NCBI RefSeq assembly: GCF_900104445.1
Contig: NZ_FNJI01000004.1
Coordinates: 1-64,000, forward strand
Length of the DNA: 64,000 nt
Reading direction: 5' to 3'
From: Desulforhopalus singaporensis
GTDB lineage: Bacteria > Desulfobacterota > Desulfobulbia > Desulfobulbales > Desulfocapsaceae
Each line of letters opens with the position of its first letter. Within the stretch, counting starts at the first letter, position 1. Below the pieces are notes generated by a model, which was not told where the DNA came from, ran no database searches, and saw nothing but the letters and a program-made list of their open reading frames with translations. This document shows positions 24,325-32,251 of the stretch, piece by piece. The translations under genes were made by a program, and so were the position numbers.

Positions 24325-25686
24325 TTACATCTTGTCCAGCCGATAGCGAAGGGTTGCCCTGGACAGCCCGAGGAGTCTTGCCGCCTTGCTGACGTTATTG
24401 CCGGCTATCTCCATGGCGTACTGGATATATTTTTTTTCGAGCTCCTCCAGTCCCACCCGGTGATCGCGGAGAAGCAGCTCCACTATCTGGTCCAGGTTCA
24501 ACTCTCCCAGCGGTTTTGCGTAAGATTCGTTCAGGATCACGTGCCTTGCGGTGATGTTGTCGCCCTTTGCAAGAATCATGGCGCGTTCCAGGACGTTGCG
24601 CAATTCCCTGACGTTCCCTTTCCAGGGGTGATTGTAGAGCATCTCCATCACCTTGTCGGACATTGCCGGCGCACGCCTGCCAAAGGTCACGCTGAATTCG
24701 TTGATGAAATATTGGCAGAGCAGGGGGATATCGTCGCGTCGTTCCCTCAGGGACGGAATCCTGATGGGGAACACACTGATCCTGTAGTAGAGATCTTCCC
24801 GGAAGGTTCCTTCCCTTACCATCTGTTCCAGGTCTTTGTTGGTGGCGGCAATGAGCCGGACGTCGGTGGCAATAGTCTTGCTGCCTCCCAGCCGTTCTAT
24901 GGTCTTGGATTCCAGCACCCGAAGGAATTTGGCCTGCATTTCCATGTCCATATCCCCGATTTCATCGAGAAAGAGCGTTCCCCCCGAGGCCAGTTCGAAT
25001 TTTCCTTTCTTGAGCTGATGGGCGCCGGTAAACGCCCCTTTTTCATAGCCGAACAGTTCCGCTTCCAAAAGGGTGGCGGGAATCGCAGCACAGTTGACCG
25101 GCAGAAATGGGCGTTTGGAGCGGGAGGAGTTGAGATGGGTGGCCCTGCTGAGAAGTTCCTTGCCGGTGCCGCTCTCTCCGGTGATGAGCACCGTGGTATC
25201 GGTGAGCGAGACCTCGCCGGCGAGCCGCAGAATCTCACAAATTTCATTGGAGTTGCCGATAATATTGTCAAAGGTGAATTTCCCTTCTATCTCCCGGCGG
25301 AGGTATTTCACCTCAGAGGTGAGCCGGGAAATCTGCATTGCTTTCTTGATGCAGGAGCGGAGCTTGTCCTCGGTGAAGGGCTTGGTCACGTAGTCGAACG
25401 CCCCCTGGTGAATGGCTTCAACGGCACTGTCTATTGAGCCGAAGGCGGTGATGACGATGACCGGTACTTCGGGTTTTGCGTCCTTGATGTGCTTGAGTAC
25501 TTCTATGCCGCTGATTTTCGGCAGCTTGAGATCGGTGATAACCAGAGAAACGGTTTCGTTGTCGAACAGGTCGATGGCCTGTTCGCCGTCGCAGGCTTCG
25601 TAAATGTTGAGATCAAGATCCGACAACAGCATCTTGATCACTTCGCGCATCCTGGCTTCATCCTCAACCAGCAGAAGGTTAGACAT
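24325..25686 (-). CDS. Sigma-54-dependent response regulator (NtrC/AtoC type)
   Basis: 453 residues. The receiver domain (1-120) has phosphoacceptor Asp52 (LVITDLKLPK). The AAA+ domain (about 145-380) has Walker A GESGTGKE (170-177), the sigma-54 contact loop GAFTGA (217-222), and Walker B GTLFLDEIGD (236-245). The C-terminal Fis-type helix-turn-helix contains NVSKAARLLGLSRATLRYRL. It activates sigma-54 promoters when phosphorylated by the upstream kinase, whose gene overlaps its start by 8 bases. I could not find a convincing -24/-12 promoter in the window to name its target. The final helix-turn-helix is intact and of normal length. Confidence 0.95.
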   Translation of the reverse strand: MSNLLLVEDEARMREVIKMLLSDLDLNIYEACDGEQAIDLFDNETVSLVITDLKLPKISGIEVLKHIKDAKPEVPVIVITAFGSIDSAVEAIHQGAFDYVTKPFTEDKLRSCIKKAMQISRLTSEVKYLRREIEGKFTFDNIIGNSNEICEILRLAGEVSLTDTTVLITGESGTGKELLSRATHLNSSRSKRPFLPVNCAAIPATLLEAELFGYEKGAFTGAHQLKKGKFELASGGTLFLDEIGDMDMEMQAKFLRVLESKTIERLGGSKTIATDVRLIAATNKDLEQMVREGTFREDLYYRISVFPIRIPSLRERRDDIPLLCQYFINEFSVTFGRRAPAMSDKVMEMLYNHPWKGNVRELRNVLERAMILAKGDNITARHVILNESYAKPLGELNLDQIVELLLRDHRVGLEELEKKYIQYAMEIAGNNVSKAARLLGLSRATLRYRLDKM

Positions 25687-27565
25687 TGGGTGTGGGCTCC
25701 TTTAATATGCAGGGGAAATAGAGGTGGAACGTTGTCCCTTCCCCTATGACGCTTTCAACCTGGATCTGCCCCCGGTGCAGCTTGACCAGCTGAGATACGA
25801 TGGATAAGCCGAGGCCGGTTCCGTCATCACGGAAGGAGATAAAGGGGTCCATGATCTTTTCCAGCTGTTCCCCGGACATTCCCCGCCCTTCGTCCCTGAT
25901 CGAGACAATAAGCCAGTCGCGATCGACAGTGAACGGATTTCTGATGGAGATGAACCTCTTTTTGGCGCCGATAACATCCGGTTCTTTTTCCGATTTGATC
26001 ATGATGGAGACTTTGCCGCCGCCGGGCATCGCTTCCAGCCCGTTGAGCAGGATGTTCATCAGAATCTGTCTTATCTGTCCCGGGTCGGCCTCGATAAGAG
26101 GCAGGTTGCGGGGGATTCTTCTTTCTATGGTGTAGCCCTCCTGGAGATACTTTTCTTCCACGGCGGACAATGTTTCTTCCAGCAGTATTCCGACATCGAT
26201 TTCGCTGAAAACCGGGGGCGCGGGCTTGGCGAAGGCGAGAAACGCCTTGAGGGTATCATCGAGCCGGACAACTTCGTCCATGATGAAACTGGCCGCTTTT
26301 TCACGCATTTCCCAGGGGCGCTGTTTGTCGAGCAGAACCTGGGTCGAGCCGAGAATGATGCCTAAGGGGTTTTTTATTTCATGGGCGATGCCGGCGGTCA
26401 TCGAACCCACGGCGGCAAGTTTCTGCTGCTCCTGCAGTTCCCTGTAGGTGGTTTTCACTTCCTCAAGACTTTTTTGCAGGGAGAGGGCCATCTTGTTAAA
26501 GGATGCGGCGAGTTCCCTGGCAATGTCGGGATCGTTGATCTCCACCCTGTGTTCGAGGTCTCCTCTGCCGATCCTGTCGATTCCCTGCTGCAGCTTCAGC
26601 AGGGGGCCGGTAATATTCTTGGAAAGGAGGTAGCTCAAGAGCGACGACAGCAGGATGCCTATTATAACGAGGGTGATGGTGGTGTTCTTTATTATCTGGA
26701 CCTTGGTGAGGTAATCAGATGTTGAGAAGGTGACGCCCACGGTCCAGTTTTTTCCCGGATAGCTAGTATAGGCGGTGAAATATTGTTCATCTTTGAATGT
26801 GGTCAGGCCGAATTCGGTATGCGCTTTTGTCAGCTGTTGCCTGCTTTTCTCCAGCAGGGCGAGCCGCTCTTCTTGTTTTAACCGCTGGCCGGCAAAAGTT
26901 GCGGGAGTGATGATTTTGCCGCTGGTGTTCTCGAAAATATAGGCAATTCCCCGGATACTGATGTCGATTTTCTGTAAGAAATCAGCGAGTACGTCCAGGT
27001 TGACATCGATGCCGCAGATTCCCACTAGGCGGTTGTCGGAGTCGTACACCGGTGCGGAGATATAAAGGCCGGGACTGTTTGTGGTGGAGAGTCTATGGAT
27101 GTCGCTCCAGAATGTGGTTGTTCCGGTCTCACCGTTTGCCCGGTCGAGTTTTTTGGGGTCTGGGACAATAACCTGTTCCGGTGGCTGGACCGGATAGGAG
27201 GTGACTCCACCTTTATCGTCGGAAAAATAGATGCTGATGAGGTTCGGCTGGGATCGGTGAAGTCGTGCAAAATAATCGAGAAGCCTGTTCTTGTCTGTTG
27301 TGTTGACGAGCCCGCTTGCCAGAGTCGAAGCGAGAAAGAGGGCGGTGTTGTCATGACGCGCCAGGTATGAAGTGATTCTTTTGGAGACCTGCTCGACGGT
27401 TCCGGTTGCATACTGTTCGGCCTGGTCCTTTGCGGCTTTATGGGCCTGCAGATATCCGATGTATCCCGTACCCGGTATGAAAATTATGAGCGGGAGGGCA
27501 AGGGCCAGAAACACCCTCAGCTGGAAGGATGATTTGTATTTTTTGAGAATATCCGTAACTGTCAT
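25679..27565 (-). CDS. Membrane sensor histidine kinase with extracytoplasmic Cache domain
   Basis: 628 residues. One helix near 18-38, a dCache-like sensor domain (about 40-285, with LYISAPVYDSDNRLVGICGIDV), and a second helix (about 293-315) frame a periplasmic ligand-binding region. A HAMP segment follows (SKNITGPLLKLQQGIDRIGRGDLEHRV), then HisKA with the phospho-accepting His395 in GIAHEIKNPLG. The HATPase_c domain has ILMNILLNGLEAMPGGG (N box), DEGRGM (G1) and DGTGLGLSI (G2). The stop codon overlaps the response-regulator start by 8 bases, a tight pair. Cache domains often sense small organic acids or amino acids; the ligand cannot be read from sequence. Confidence 0.94.
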   Translation of the reverse strand: MTVTDILKKYKSSFQLRVFLALALPLIIFIPGTGYIGYLQAHKAAKDQAEQYATGTVEQVSKRITSYLARHDNTALFLASTLASGLVNTTDKNRLLDYFARLHRSQPNLISIYFSDDKGGVTSYPVQPPEQVIVPDPKKLDRANGETGTTTFWSDIHRLSTTNSPGLYISAPVYDSDNRLVGICGIDVNLDVLADFLQKIDISIRGIAYIFENTSGKIITPATFAGQRLKQEERLALLEKSRQQLTKAHTEFGLTTFKDEQYFTAYTSYPGKNWTVGVTFSTSDYLTKVQIIKNTTITLVIIGILLSSLLSYLLSKNITGPLLKLQQGIDRIGRGDLEHRVEINDPDIARELAASFNKMALSLQKSLEEVKTTYRELQEQQKLAAVGSMTAGIAHEIKNPLGIILGSTQVLLDKQRPWEMREKAASFIMDEVVRLDDTLKAFLAFAKPAPPVFSEIDVGILLEETLSAVEEKYLQEGYTIERRIPRNLPLIEADPGQIRQILMNILLNGLEAMPGGGKVSIMIKSEKEPDVIGAKKRFISIRNPFTVDRDWLIVSIRDEGRGMSGEQLEKIMDPFISFRDDGTGLGLSIVSQLVKLHRGQIQVESVIGEGTTFHLYFPCILKEPTPNV

Positions 27566-27953
27566 AGCATTGCCGAACCAGTTGATCTGTCAGCCTGAAT
27601 GTTACAGCCGCAACCTTGAGGTTCGACCGTGAATTCACCTCTCCGGTGAATGATTCAGGTGAGCGGAAAATTAAATTACGACTGCTGTGTTTTCGTATAA
27701 TCGATCAGCGTGATCGATGCAAGGACCATGCGTGGAATTTGTCGGAGAACCCCTTGCGTAAAAAAATTGAAACACCTGTAACAGACCGGTGCTGCACCGG
27801 AAAACCCAGGGCAGCGAGGCAGTGGCAATAAACGGAATTCCCCCGTGCCTGCACCGGAGGTGCTGAGCGTTGCAGACATGGGGGTATCTTGGAGGGGCAG
27901 TGGGCCGGTACTGTTACATACTGGTTTTTCCGGCCGAGGAGTTGTTGCGGACC
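27566..27953. other. 388-base intergenic region upstream of the sensor kinase
   Basis: No credible gene. It holds the promoter of the leftward two-component operon and the 3' end of the universal stress gene. A small hairpin (27633-27639 with 27645-27651, ATTCACC/GGTGAAT) sits near the kinase start. A GGCCGG/CCGGCC repeat (27911-27916 with 27940-27945) lies close to the stress-gene stop and may help termination, though no T run follows. A GGTTCGA near 27620 does not belong to a foldable tRNA. Confidence 0.45.
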
Positions 27954-28376
27954 CTATTTCACCACAAGTACCGAGCAGGGGGTGGTGTGGAGCACCCTGT
28001 TGGTCACACTGCCGACAAAAAGTCCCTCAAGGTTGGTCAGTCCCCGTGAACCCATGATGATAAGTTCGCAATGCTGAATTCTGGCGACTTCGGTGATGGC
28101 CGGACTTGCCGGCTCCTCCATGAGCCTTTCTTCCACCGGGATGGCTGCCTCCCTGAAGCGGCTGGTGTAGCTGGTAATCAGTTTTTCCGCCCTCTCAATG
28201 ATATAGGCGGTACTGTCGCTTCTCGACGGTTCTCCGACAATCGCCGGAATCCTTCTGTGACAATAGACAAGAACCACTTTTGCCTTGAGCAATTTCGCGT
28301 ATTCGATGCCAGCTGCTACGACTCGATCAGAATGCGGGGAGCCATCTATGGCAACGAGAATTTTTTTGTCTTCCAT
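27954..28376 (-). CDS. Universal stress protein (UspA family)
   Basis: 140 residues, one UspA domain. It opens with ILVAIDGSPHSDRVVAAGIEYAK and ends with the ATP-binding signature IMGSRGLTNLEGLFVGSVTNRVLHTTPCSVLVV (G-x2-G-x9-G-S/T), so it belongs to the ATP-binding class. Such cytoplasmic proteins accumulate under starvation or respiratory stress. It is monocistronic, leftward, about 200 bases from the beta-helix gene upstream. A GGAGGG ribosome-binding site lies 9 bases before the ATG. Which process it protects cannot be inferred from context. Confidence 0.93.
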   Translation of the reverse strand: MEDKKILVAIDGSPHSDRVVAAGIEYAKLLKAKVVLVYCHRRIPAIVGEPSRSDSTAYIIERAEKLITSYTSRFREAAIPVEERLMEEPASPAITEVARIQHCELIIMGSRGLTNLEGLFVGSVTNRVLHTTPCSVLVVK

Positions 28377-28578
28377 TGTTCGCCCTCCTGGATGAAAGAA
28401 ACAGACAACCGCGCACTGTTGAAAAAAACTATCTCTATACCATTATTGTATCGAACAAGTCGGGTCCCGGTCAAGTTGACTGGAGTCGGCGGACTGGTCA
28501 GCAAACGAAAAATAACCGATGCCAGCCTCCCGCGGCGGGATGGAGGTTGGTGCCCATATCCTGCCTAACATAACGAGG

Positions 28579-30000
28579 CTAAGGGCGAATTCTTATGCTC
28601 GGGTACATTCCCTCCATCTCGCCGAACTGAAAGGGTTGGATGGTATTGAGCGATAATTTCTGGTTTCTCTGGGCATGGCCGTCGTTTTTATTGTCGGAAA
28701 AGAAGGCACCGTTGACCTCGAGGATATGGTGGATCCGATCCTTGAATGCCTGGACAAGCAGCTTGCCGTTGCCTTCAAAGTGCATGTTGCCAAGGGAGAT
28801 CCCACCCCGTATGTCTGCCAGCTTTTCCAGGGAAATACAGTTGGTCGCCAGTTCCCTGCGGTTTCTTACCAGTCCCCAGACAATGTGTTCGTCGGGGATT
28901 TCCAGTTTTTCTTCGGCATCAATGATGGTATGGGGCATGACGATACTGTCTTTGCCGATGGTGACCGGATTATCCGCAGAACCGCAGATAAAACTGTTGA
29001 ATCCGGTAAAAACACCTTGCTGAAGATGGGCATGGTAAATTTTGGCGCCGTGGGCGGAAACATTGTACCCGTCAAGGATTGAGTCGACAATAATACAGTT
29101 TTCCTGGGCGTTTGCCCCCTTGCCCAGACTTGAGTTCTCGATGTAGGCCCGCTGCGAGATGAGTACGTTCTCGCCGATGCTGAAGGTGGGCAGGATAACG
29201 GCGTAGCGGTCAAGGGAGGATGTGTCCGGTATGGAGTCGACGGTATCGAGGTTGGCGGCATCGAACACCCGGCCGAAATTTTCTTCCCTCTCCTCGATAA
29301 AATCGATGAGCTTGCCGAGCGGTACCATGTCGGTCGACAACCTGATGTATTCCGCCAGTGCTTCCTGAGGATATTTGTAGAGGAAATTGAAGTCACCCGG
29401 ACTGTAGATCCAGACCGTCCCGGGATCTGTCTGGGTATGGGAAATCTCCCTGGCCTGGATATAGGAATAGGCGCCTATGGCACAGTCTCTCATCCTGGTC
29501 AGGTCGACGGTGGCAAATGGGCCGAGAAAACACCCGTTTGTCGGGGCGCCATGGATGTTGGCGTAGTCCATTGACAGGGTGTCGCCAATAAAAAATCGTT
29601 CCGGGGTTTCCGGGTCGTGGCTGAAATTGTGTATCAGGGTCTTGATCAGGATGCAGTCTTCGATGTCGATAATCTCATCGTTCTTGAGGGTCAGGGTAAA
29701 ATTCTGGAATTTACGGACCTCGTCTTTTCTCTTGAGCTCGTCCCCGCGTACGTCGGTTTTGTAGAGTATGGAGTTCTTGACCTTGCATTTGCCGAGAAAG
29801 TAGCTCCCGGCCAGGGCGGAATGTTCAAAATGCAGGTCGAGAGGGTGATCGGTCGTTATGCCGTAGAAGGCGTAAAAACTTCTCATCTGTTCCATGGCGA
29901 TCAGATGCTCTGCGTACGGATTGACATCAAAGTTCAGCTCCCGCAAGTTGATATTCACTCTCTGTACGATTCTTTGATATAACTTGATTAATTCGCTCAT
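28579..30000 (-). CDS. Left-handed beta-helix (hexapeptide-repeat) protein of unknown function
   Basis: About 473 residues from the ATG at 30000 (MSELIKLYQRIVQRV); an upstream ATG at 30030 adds poorly supported residues. Around 60-80 and again from 260 to 390 the sequence shows hexapeptide-type periodicity with short turns (SALAGSYFLGKCKVKNSILYKTDVRG; LPTFSIGENVLISQRAYIENSSLGKGANAQENCIIVDS; VTIGKDSIVMPHTIIDAEEKL), which points to a left-handed beta-helix. Nucleotidyl- and acyltransferases of sugar metabolism use this fold, but I see no complete nucleotide-binding domain, so no reaction is assigned. A CBS-domain gene lies 45 bases upstream on the same strand; the pair is probably one transcript, suggesting nucleotide-controlled regulation. 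Confidence 0.72.
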   Translation of the reverse strand: MSELIKLYQRIVQRVNINLRELNFDVNPYAEHLIAMEQMRSFYAFYGITTDHPLDLHFEHSALAGSYFLGKCKVKNSILYKTDVRGDELKRKDEVRKFQNFTLTLKNDEIIDIEDCILIKTLIHNFSHDPETPERFFIGDTLSMDYANIHGAPTNGCFLGPFATVDLTRMRDCAIGAYSYIQAREISHTQTDPGTVWIYSPGDFNFLYKYPQEALAEYIRLSTDMVPLGKLIDFIEEREENFGRVFDAANLDTVDSIPDTSSLDRYAVILPTFSIGENVLISQRAYIENSSLGKGANAQENCIIVDSILDGYNVSAHGAKIYHAHLQQGVFTGFNSFICGSADNPVTIGKDSIVMPHTIIDAEEKLEIPDEHIVWGLVRNRRELATNCISLEKLADIRGGISLGNMHFEGNGKLLVQAFKDRIHHILEVNGAFFSDNKNDGHAQRNQKLSLNTIQPFQFGEMEGMYPSIRIRP

Positions 30001-30045
30001 ATGTAAAATCCGTTTGGTGGCGGTTGGCACTGTTGTCGCGTGTTG

Positions 30046-30588
30046 TCAAAGCTGATTGAAAACCGCGGTAAAGACATCTGCGACCCGTAATATCCCGGTT
30101 ATCTGGTTGTTGTTGCTGACCAGCAGGGAGAGGTGTCTTCCCGATACCAGCTTGTGTATCGCCGTATCCAGGTCGCTGTCTTCCGAGACGTACTCGCCTG
30201 CGGAATGGGCCTGCATGAACTCCTCGACTTTTTTGTTCCCGGCGACCCTCAGCCAGTCTTTGTTAATAACCTGTTCTCTGGCCCTGTAGGTTTCACGCAG
30301 TTCGACAATGTAGTCTTCACTGAAGTTGAATTTCTGCAGTTCTTTGATGTTGGTGAGAAAATTGAATTCCGGTTCAATTGCTTCCAGGGCCCTGAGCTGG
30401 CTTATCTTGCCCACGACATTGCCGCACTTGTCGAGAACGAGTACCGCCCGGTGCTGATATCTGGAATCTGTGAACTTTTCCTGTGCCTGTTCCAGTGCTC
30501 GAATTGCGTCAATAAGGGGCGTGCCGATCTCTACCGTTGCATACTCGGATATTGGTACCATCAGTTCTTTCACAAGAATATTTTTCAC
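30046..30588 (-). CDS. Tandem CBS-domain protein
   Basis: 180 residues made of two CBS motifs: the first covers about 1-75 (VKELMVPISEYATVEIGTPLIDAIRALEQA ... HRAVLVLDKCGNVVGKISQ), the second about 120-180 (VEEFMQAHSAGEYVSEDSDLDTAIHKLVSGRHLSLLVSNNNQITGILRVADVF). Such Bateman modules bind adenine nucleotides such as AMP, ATP or SAM and regulate a partner. The linker of about 45 residues has several aromatic and acidic residues. It lies 45 bases upstream of the beta-helix gene and is likely its partner. A GGAG ribosome-binding site precedes the ATG. Confidence 0.87.
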   Translation of the reverse strand: MKNILVKELMVPISEYATVEIGTPLIDAIRALEQAQEKFTDSRYQHRAVLVLDKCGNVVGKISQLRALEAIEPEFNFLTNIKELQKFNFSEDYIVELRETYRAREQVINKDWLRVAGNKKVEEFMQAHSAGEYVSEDSDLDTAIHKLVSGRHLSLLVSNNNQITGILRVADVFTAVFNQL

Positions 30589-30616
30589 AACATCTCCTGT
30601 TTTTATATCGTTTAAG

Positions 30617-30682
30617 ATTATAAAAATGCGAACTAATTGATTTTAAGACCTTACGTTTATTGTAAAAAAACGTATTTGTCAA
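30617..30682 (-). promoter_or_regulatory. CBS/beta-helix operon promoter region
   Basis: On the minus strand TTGACA (30682-30677), 17 bases, then TAAACG (30659-30654) form one candidate promoter. A TATAAT (30622-30617) with a poor upstream box forms another. The first -10 overlaps ACGTAAGGTC, which resembles the MerR-linked motif ACGTAAAGGT(A/C)A with one base missing. I treat that resemblance as weak. Confidence 0.4.
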
Positions 30683-30807
30683 AATATTCCGGTAAAAAAA
30701 GGAAGGCTGTCTTGCGGTGCGCCGTGTAATGTGAGGTTTGTTAGGAAAAATGCGGCTGCGGCTGTTTTGTTGTGGTATGGTACGGCCAAAGGGAAGTGTC
30801 AGGGAAA

Positions 30808-30860
30808 CAGACACCCGCTACGACTCGATGTTGAGTAACATTTCGTCTTGCGGGTGTCTG
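30808..30860 (-). terminator. Terminator of the kor operon
   Basis: CAGACACCCGC (30808-30818) and GCGGGTGTCTG (30850-30860) form an 11-bp perfect stem with an inner ATGTT/AACAT hairpin (30828-30832 with 30837-30841). Read leftward it is followed by TTTCCC, and it begins 30 bases beyond the korC stop codon. Confidence 0.7.
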
Positions 30861-30889
30861 TATGGTGCTCAACTCTGAAAGATTGCCGG

Positions 30890-31444
30890 TCAGCGGCCGC
30901 CTTGCAGGTAATTTTCTGCTATTTTATAGCCGAGCTCCATGGCGTCGGTGTTGAGCTGGATAAAATCCTTCGGCACCCGCTCCTTGACCACGGCAAGCAG
31001 CGACTCCATGCGTACAATCGGGTGAATGCCCAGCAGGGCGCCCAGCACGCTGATGTTGAAAACTATCGGCTTGCCGATTTTCTCCATCACCGATTCATAG
31101 ATCGGCAGCTCTATCTGCTTGGCGTCCACCTTTCTTGTGGTGGTGACGAAACGGGTGTCGGTCAGCAGGGTCCCTCCGGGCCTGACAATGGGGGCGAAAG
31201 TAGTGTAAGCCTCCTGGGTCAGACAGATCAGGATGTTCGGCTGGGTGACGCCGGGGAAAAATATGTCGTCTTCGGAGATGATAATGTCGCTGCGGGTGGC
31301 TCCTCCGCGTGCTGCAGCGCCATAACTCTGTGACTGGGTGGCGTTCATCCCCTCGTGGATGACCGCTGCTTCAGCCAGAATAATAGCTGCGGTGATCACC
31401 CCCTGGCCGCCGGAACCGGAGAATACAATTCTGGTACGTTGCAT
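30890..31444 (-). CDS. korC: 2-oxoacid:ferredoxin oxidoreductase, gamma subunit
   Basis: 184 residues, the gamma (Pfam POR) subunit. It opens with IVFSGSGGQGVITAAIILAEAA, the family's glycine-rich motif, and continues with QSYGAAARGGATRSDIIIS, which contacts the alpha subunit. The complex decarboxylates a 2-oxoacid oxidatively to acyl-CoA and reduces ferredoxin. It is the last of four genes in the order delta-alpha-beta-gamma, which is typical of 2-oxoglutarate (Kor) enzymes, although a branched-chain 2-oxoacid substrate is possible. It starts 5 bases after the beta subunit. Confidence 0.93.
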   Translation of the reverse strand: MQRTRIVFSGSGGQGVITAAIILAEAAVIHEGMNATQSQSYGAAARGGATRSDIIISEDDIFFPGVTQPNILICLTQEAYTTFAPIVRPGGTLLTDTRFVTTTRKVDAKQIELPIYESVMEKIGKPIVFNISVLGALLGIHPIVRMESLLAVVKERVPKDFIQLNTDAMELGYKIAENYLQGGR

Positions 31445-31449
31445 GGTTC

Positions 31450-32250
31450 TTACCCCTTTGATGCTTGTTCAATGATTTTGTCATACTCCTGGCAGTATTC
31501 CGGACGGTCGACATCGAGAAAGACCCCGCGGGCGATAAGCTCGGGATTGTTTTCAAGAGCTTTCGACCCGAGCTTTGCGGTATTGGTCTTGTGCAGTTCG
31601 AGCATGCTGACCGCGTCGCCTTCCTTGTTTTTCCTGCCGTAATGGGTGGGACACTGGCTGAGAATTTCAACCACCGAGAACCCTTTGTGCTCAATGGCTT
31701 TTTTCAGGTAGCCGGTAGCTTCCTGGGCATGGTAGGCGGTGGATCTGGCAACAAAGGTCGCTCCTGCCGCTTTTGCCAGCTCGACCACGTCGAAATTGGA
31801 ATCGATGGTCTTATACGGTGCGGTGGTCGCCTTGACACCCGCTCCGGAAAGGGGAGAGAACTGTCCCCCGGTCATGCCGTAGATGCGGTTGTTCATCACC
31901 ACCGCGGTGATGTCGATGTTTCTGCGGGCTGCGTGGATGAAATGGTTGCCGCCGATGGCAAGCGCGTCGCCGTCGCCCATGGGGACAATAACCTTGAGCT
32001 CTGGTCTGCTCAGCTTCACCCCGGTGGCAAAAGCCAGCGCCCTGCCGTGGAGCGTGTGCAGGGAGTGAAAATCGACATAGCCGGAAATTCGTGCGGAACA
32101 GCCGATGCCGGAGGTCATGACGATCTCGCTCTTGTCAAGTCCGAGATCCTCGATAGCCCTGATCAGCGAGTTGAGAATGGTGCCGTGGCCGCAGCCCGGA
32201 CACCACATGTGTGGAAAATATCGTTCCCGTAAATAATCTTTGACAGCCAT
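31450..32250 (-). CDS. korB: 2-oxoacid:ferredoxin oxidoreductase, beta subunit
   Basis: 266 residues. This subunit holds thiamine diphosphate: MWCPGCGHGTIL at the N-terminus supplies two of the cluster-ligand-type cysteines, SGIGCSARI follows, and GDGDALAIGGNHFIHAARRNIDITAVVMNN is the GDG(x)nN thiamine-binding motif. With the alpha, gamma and delta subunits it forms a cytoplasmic heterotetramer. The alpha gene stops 2 bases before its start, so translation is probably coupled. The enzyme could generate succinyl-CoA from 2-oxoglutarate for the reductive TCA direction or consume it in oxidation. Confidence 0.93.
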   Translation of the reverse strand: MAVKDYLRERYFPHMWCPGCGHGTILNSLIRAIEDLGLDKSEIVMTSGIGCSARISGYVDFHSLHTLHGRALAFATGVKLSRPELKVIVPMGDGDALAIGGNHFIHAARRNIDITAVVMNNRIYGMTGGQFSPLSGAGVKATTAPYKTIDSNFDVVELAKAAGATFVARSTAYHAQEATGYLKKAIEHKGFSVVEILSQCPTHYGRKNKEGDAVSMLELHKTNTAKLGSKALENNPELIARGVFLDVDRPEYCQEYDKIIEQASKG

Positions 32251-32251
32251 C

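Noticed and set aside
24298-25437. 379-codon plus-strand frame
   Set aside because: Antisense to the NtrC-type response regulator, which carries all catalytic motifs.
27612-27660. GGTTCGA T-loop-like sequence suggesting a tRNA
   Set aside because: No acceptor stem or anticodon arm can be formed around it; the only local stem is the ATTCACC/GGTGAAT hairpin.
30025-30039. TGGCAC-N5-TCGC, resembling a sigma-54 promoter
   Set aside because: It faces the plus strand where no gene starts, and the -12 element is imperfect. No target of the local NtrC-type regulator was found.
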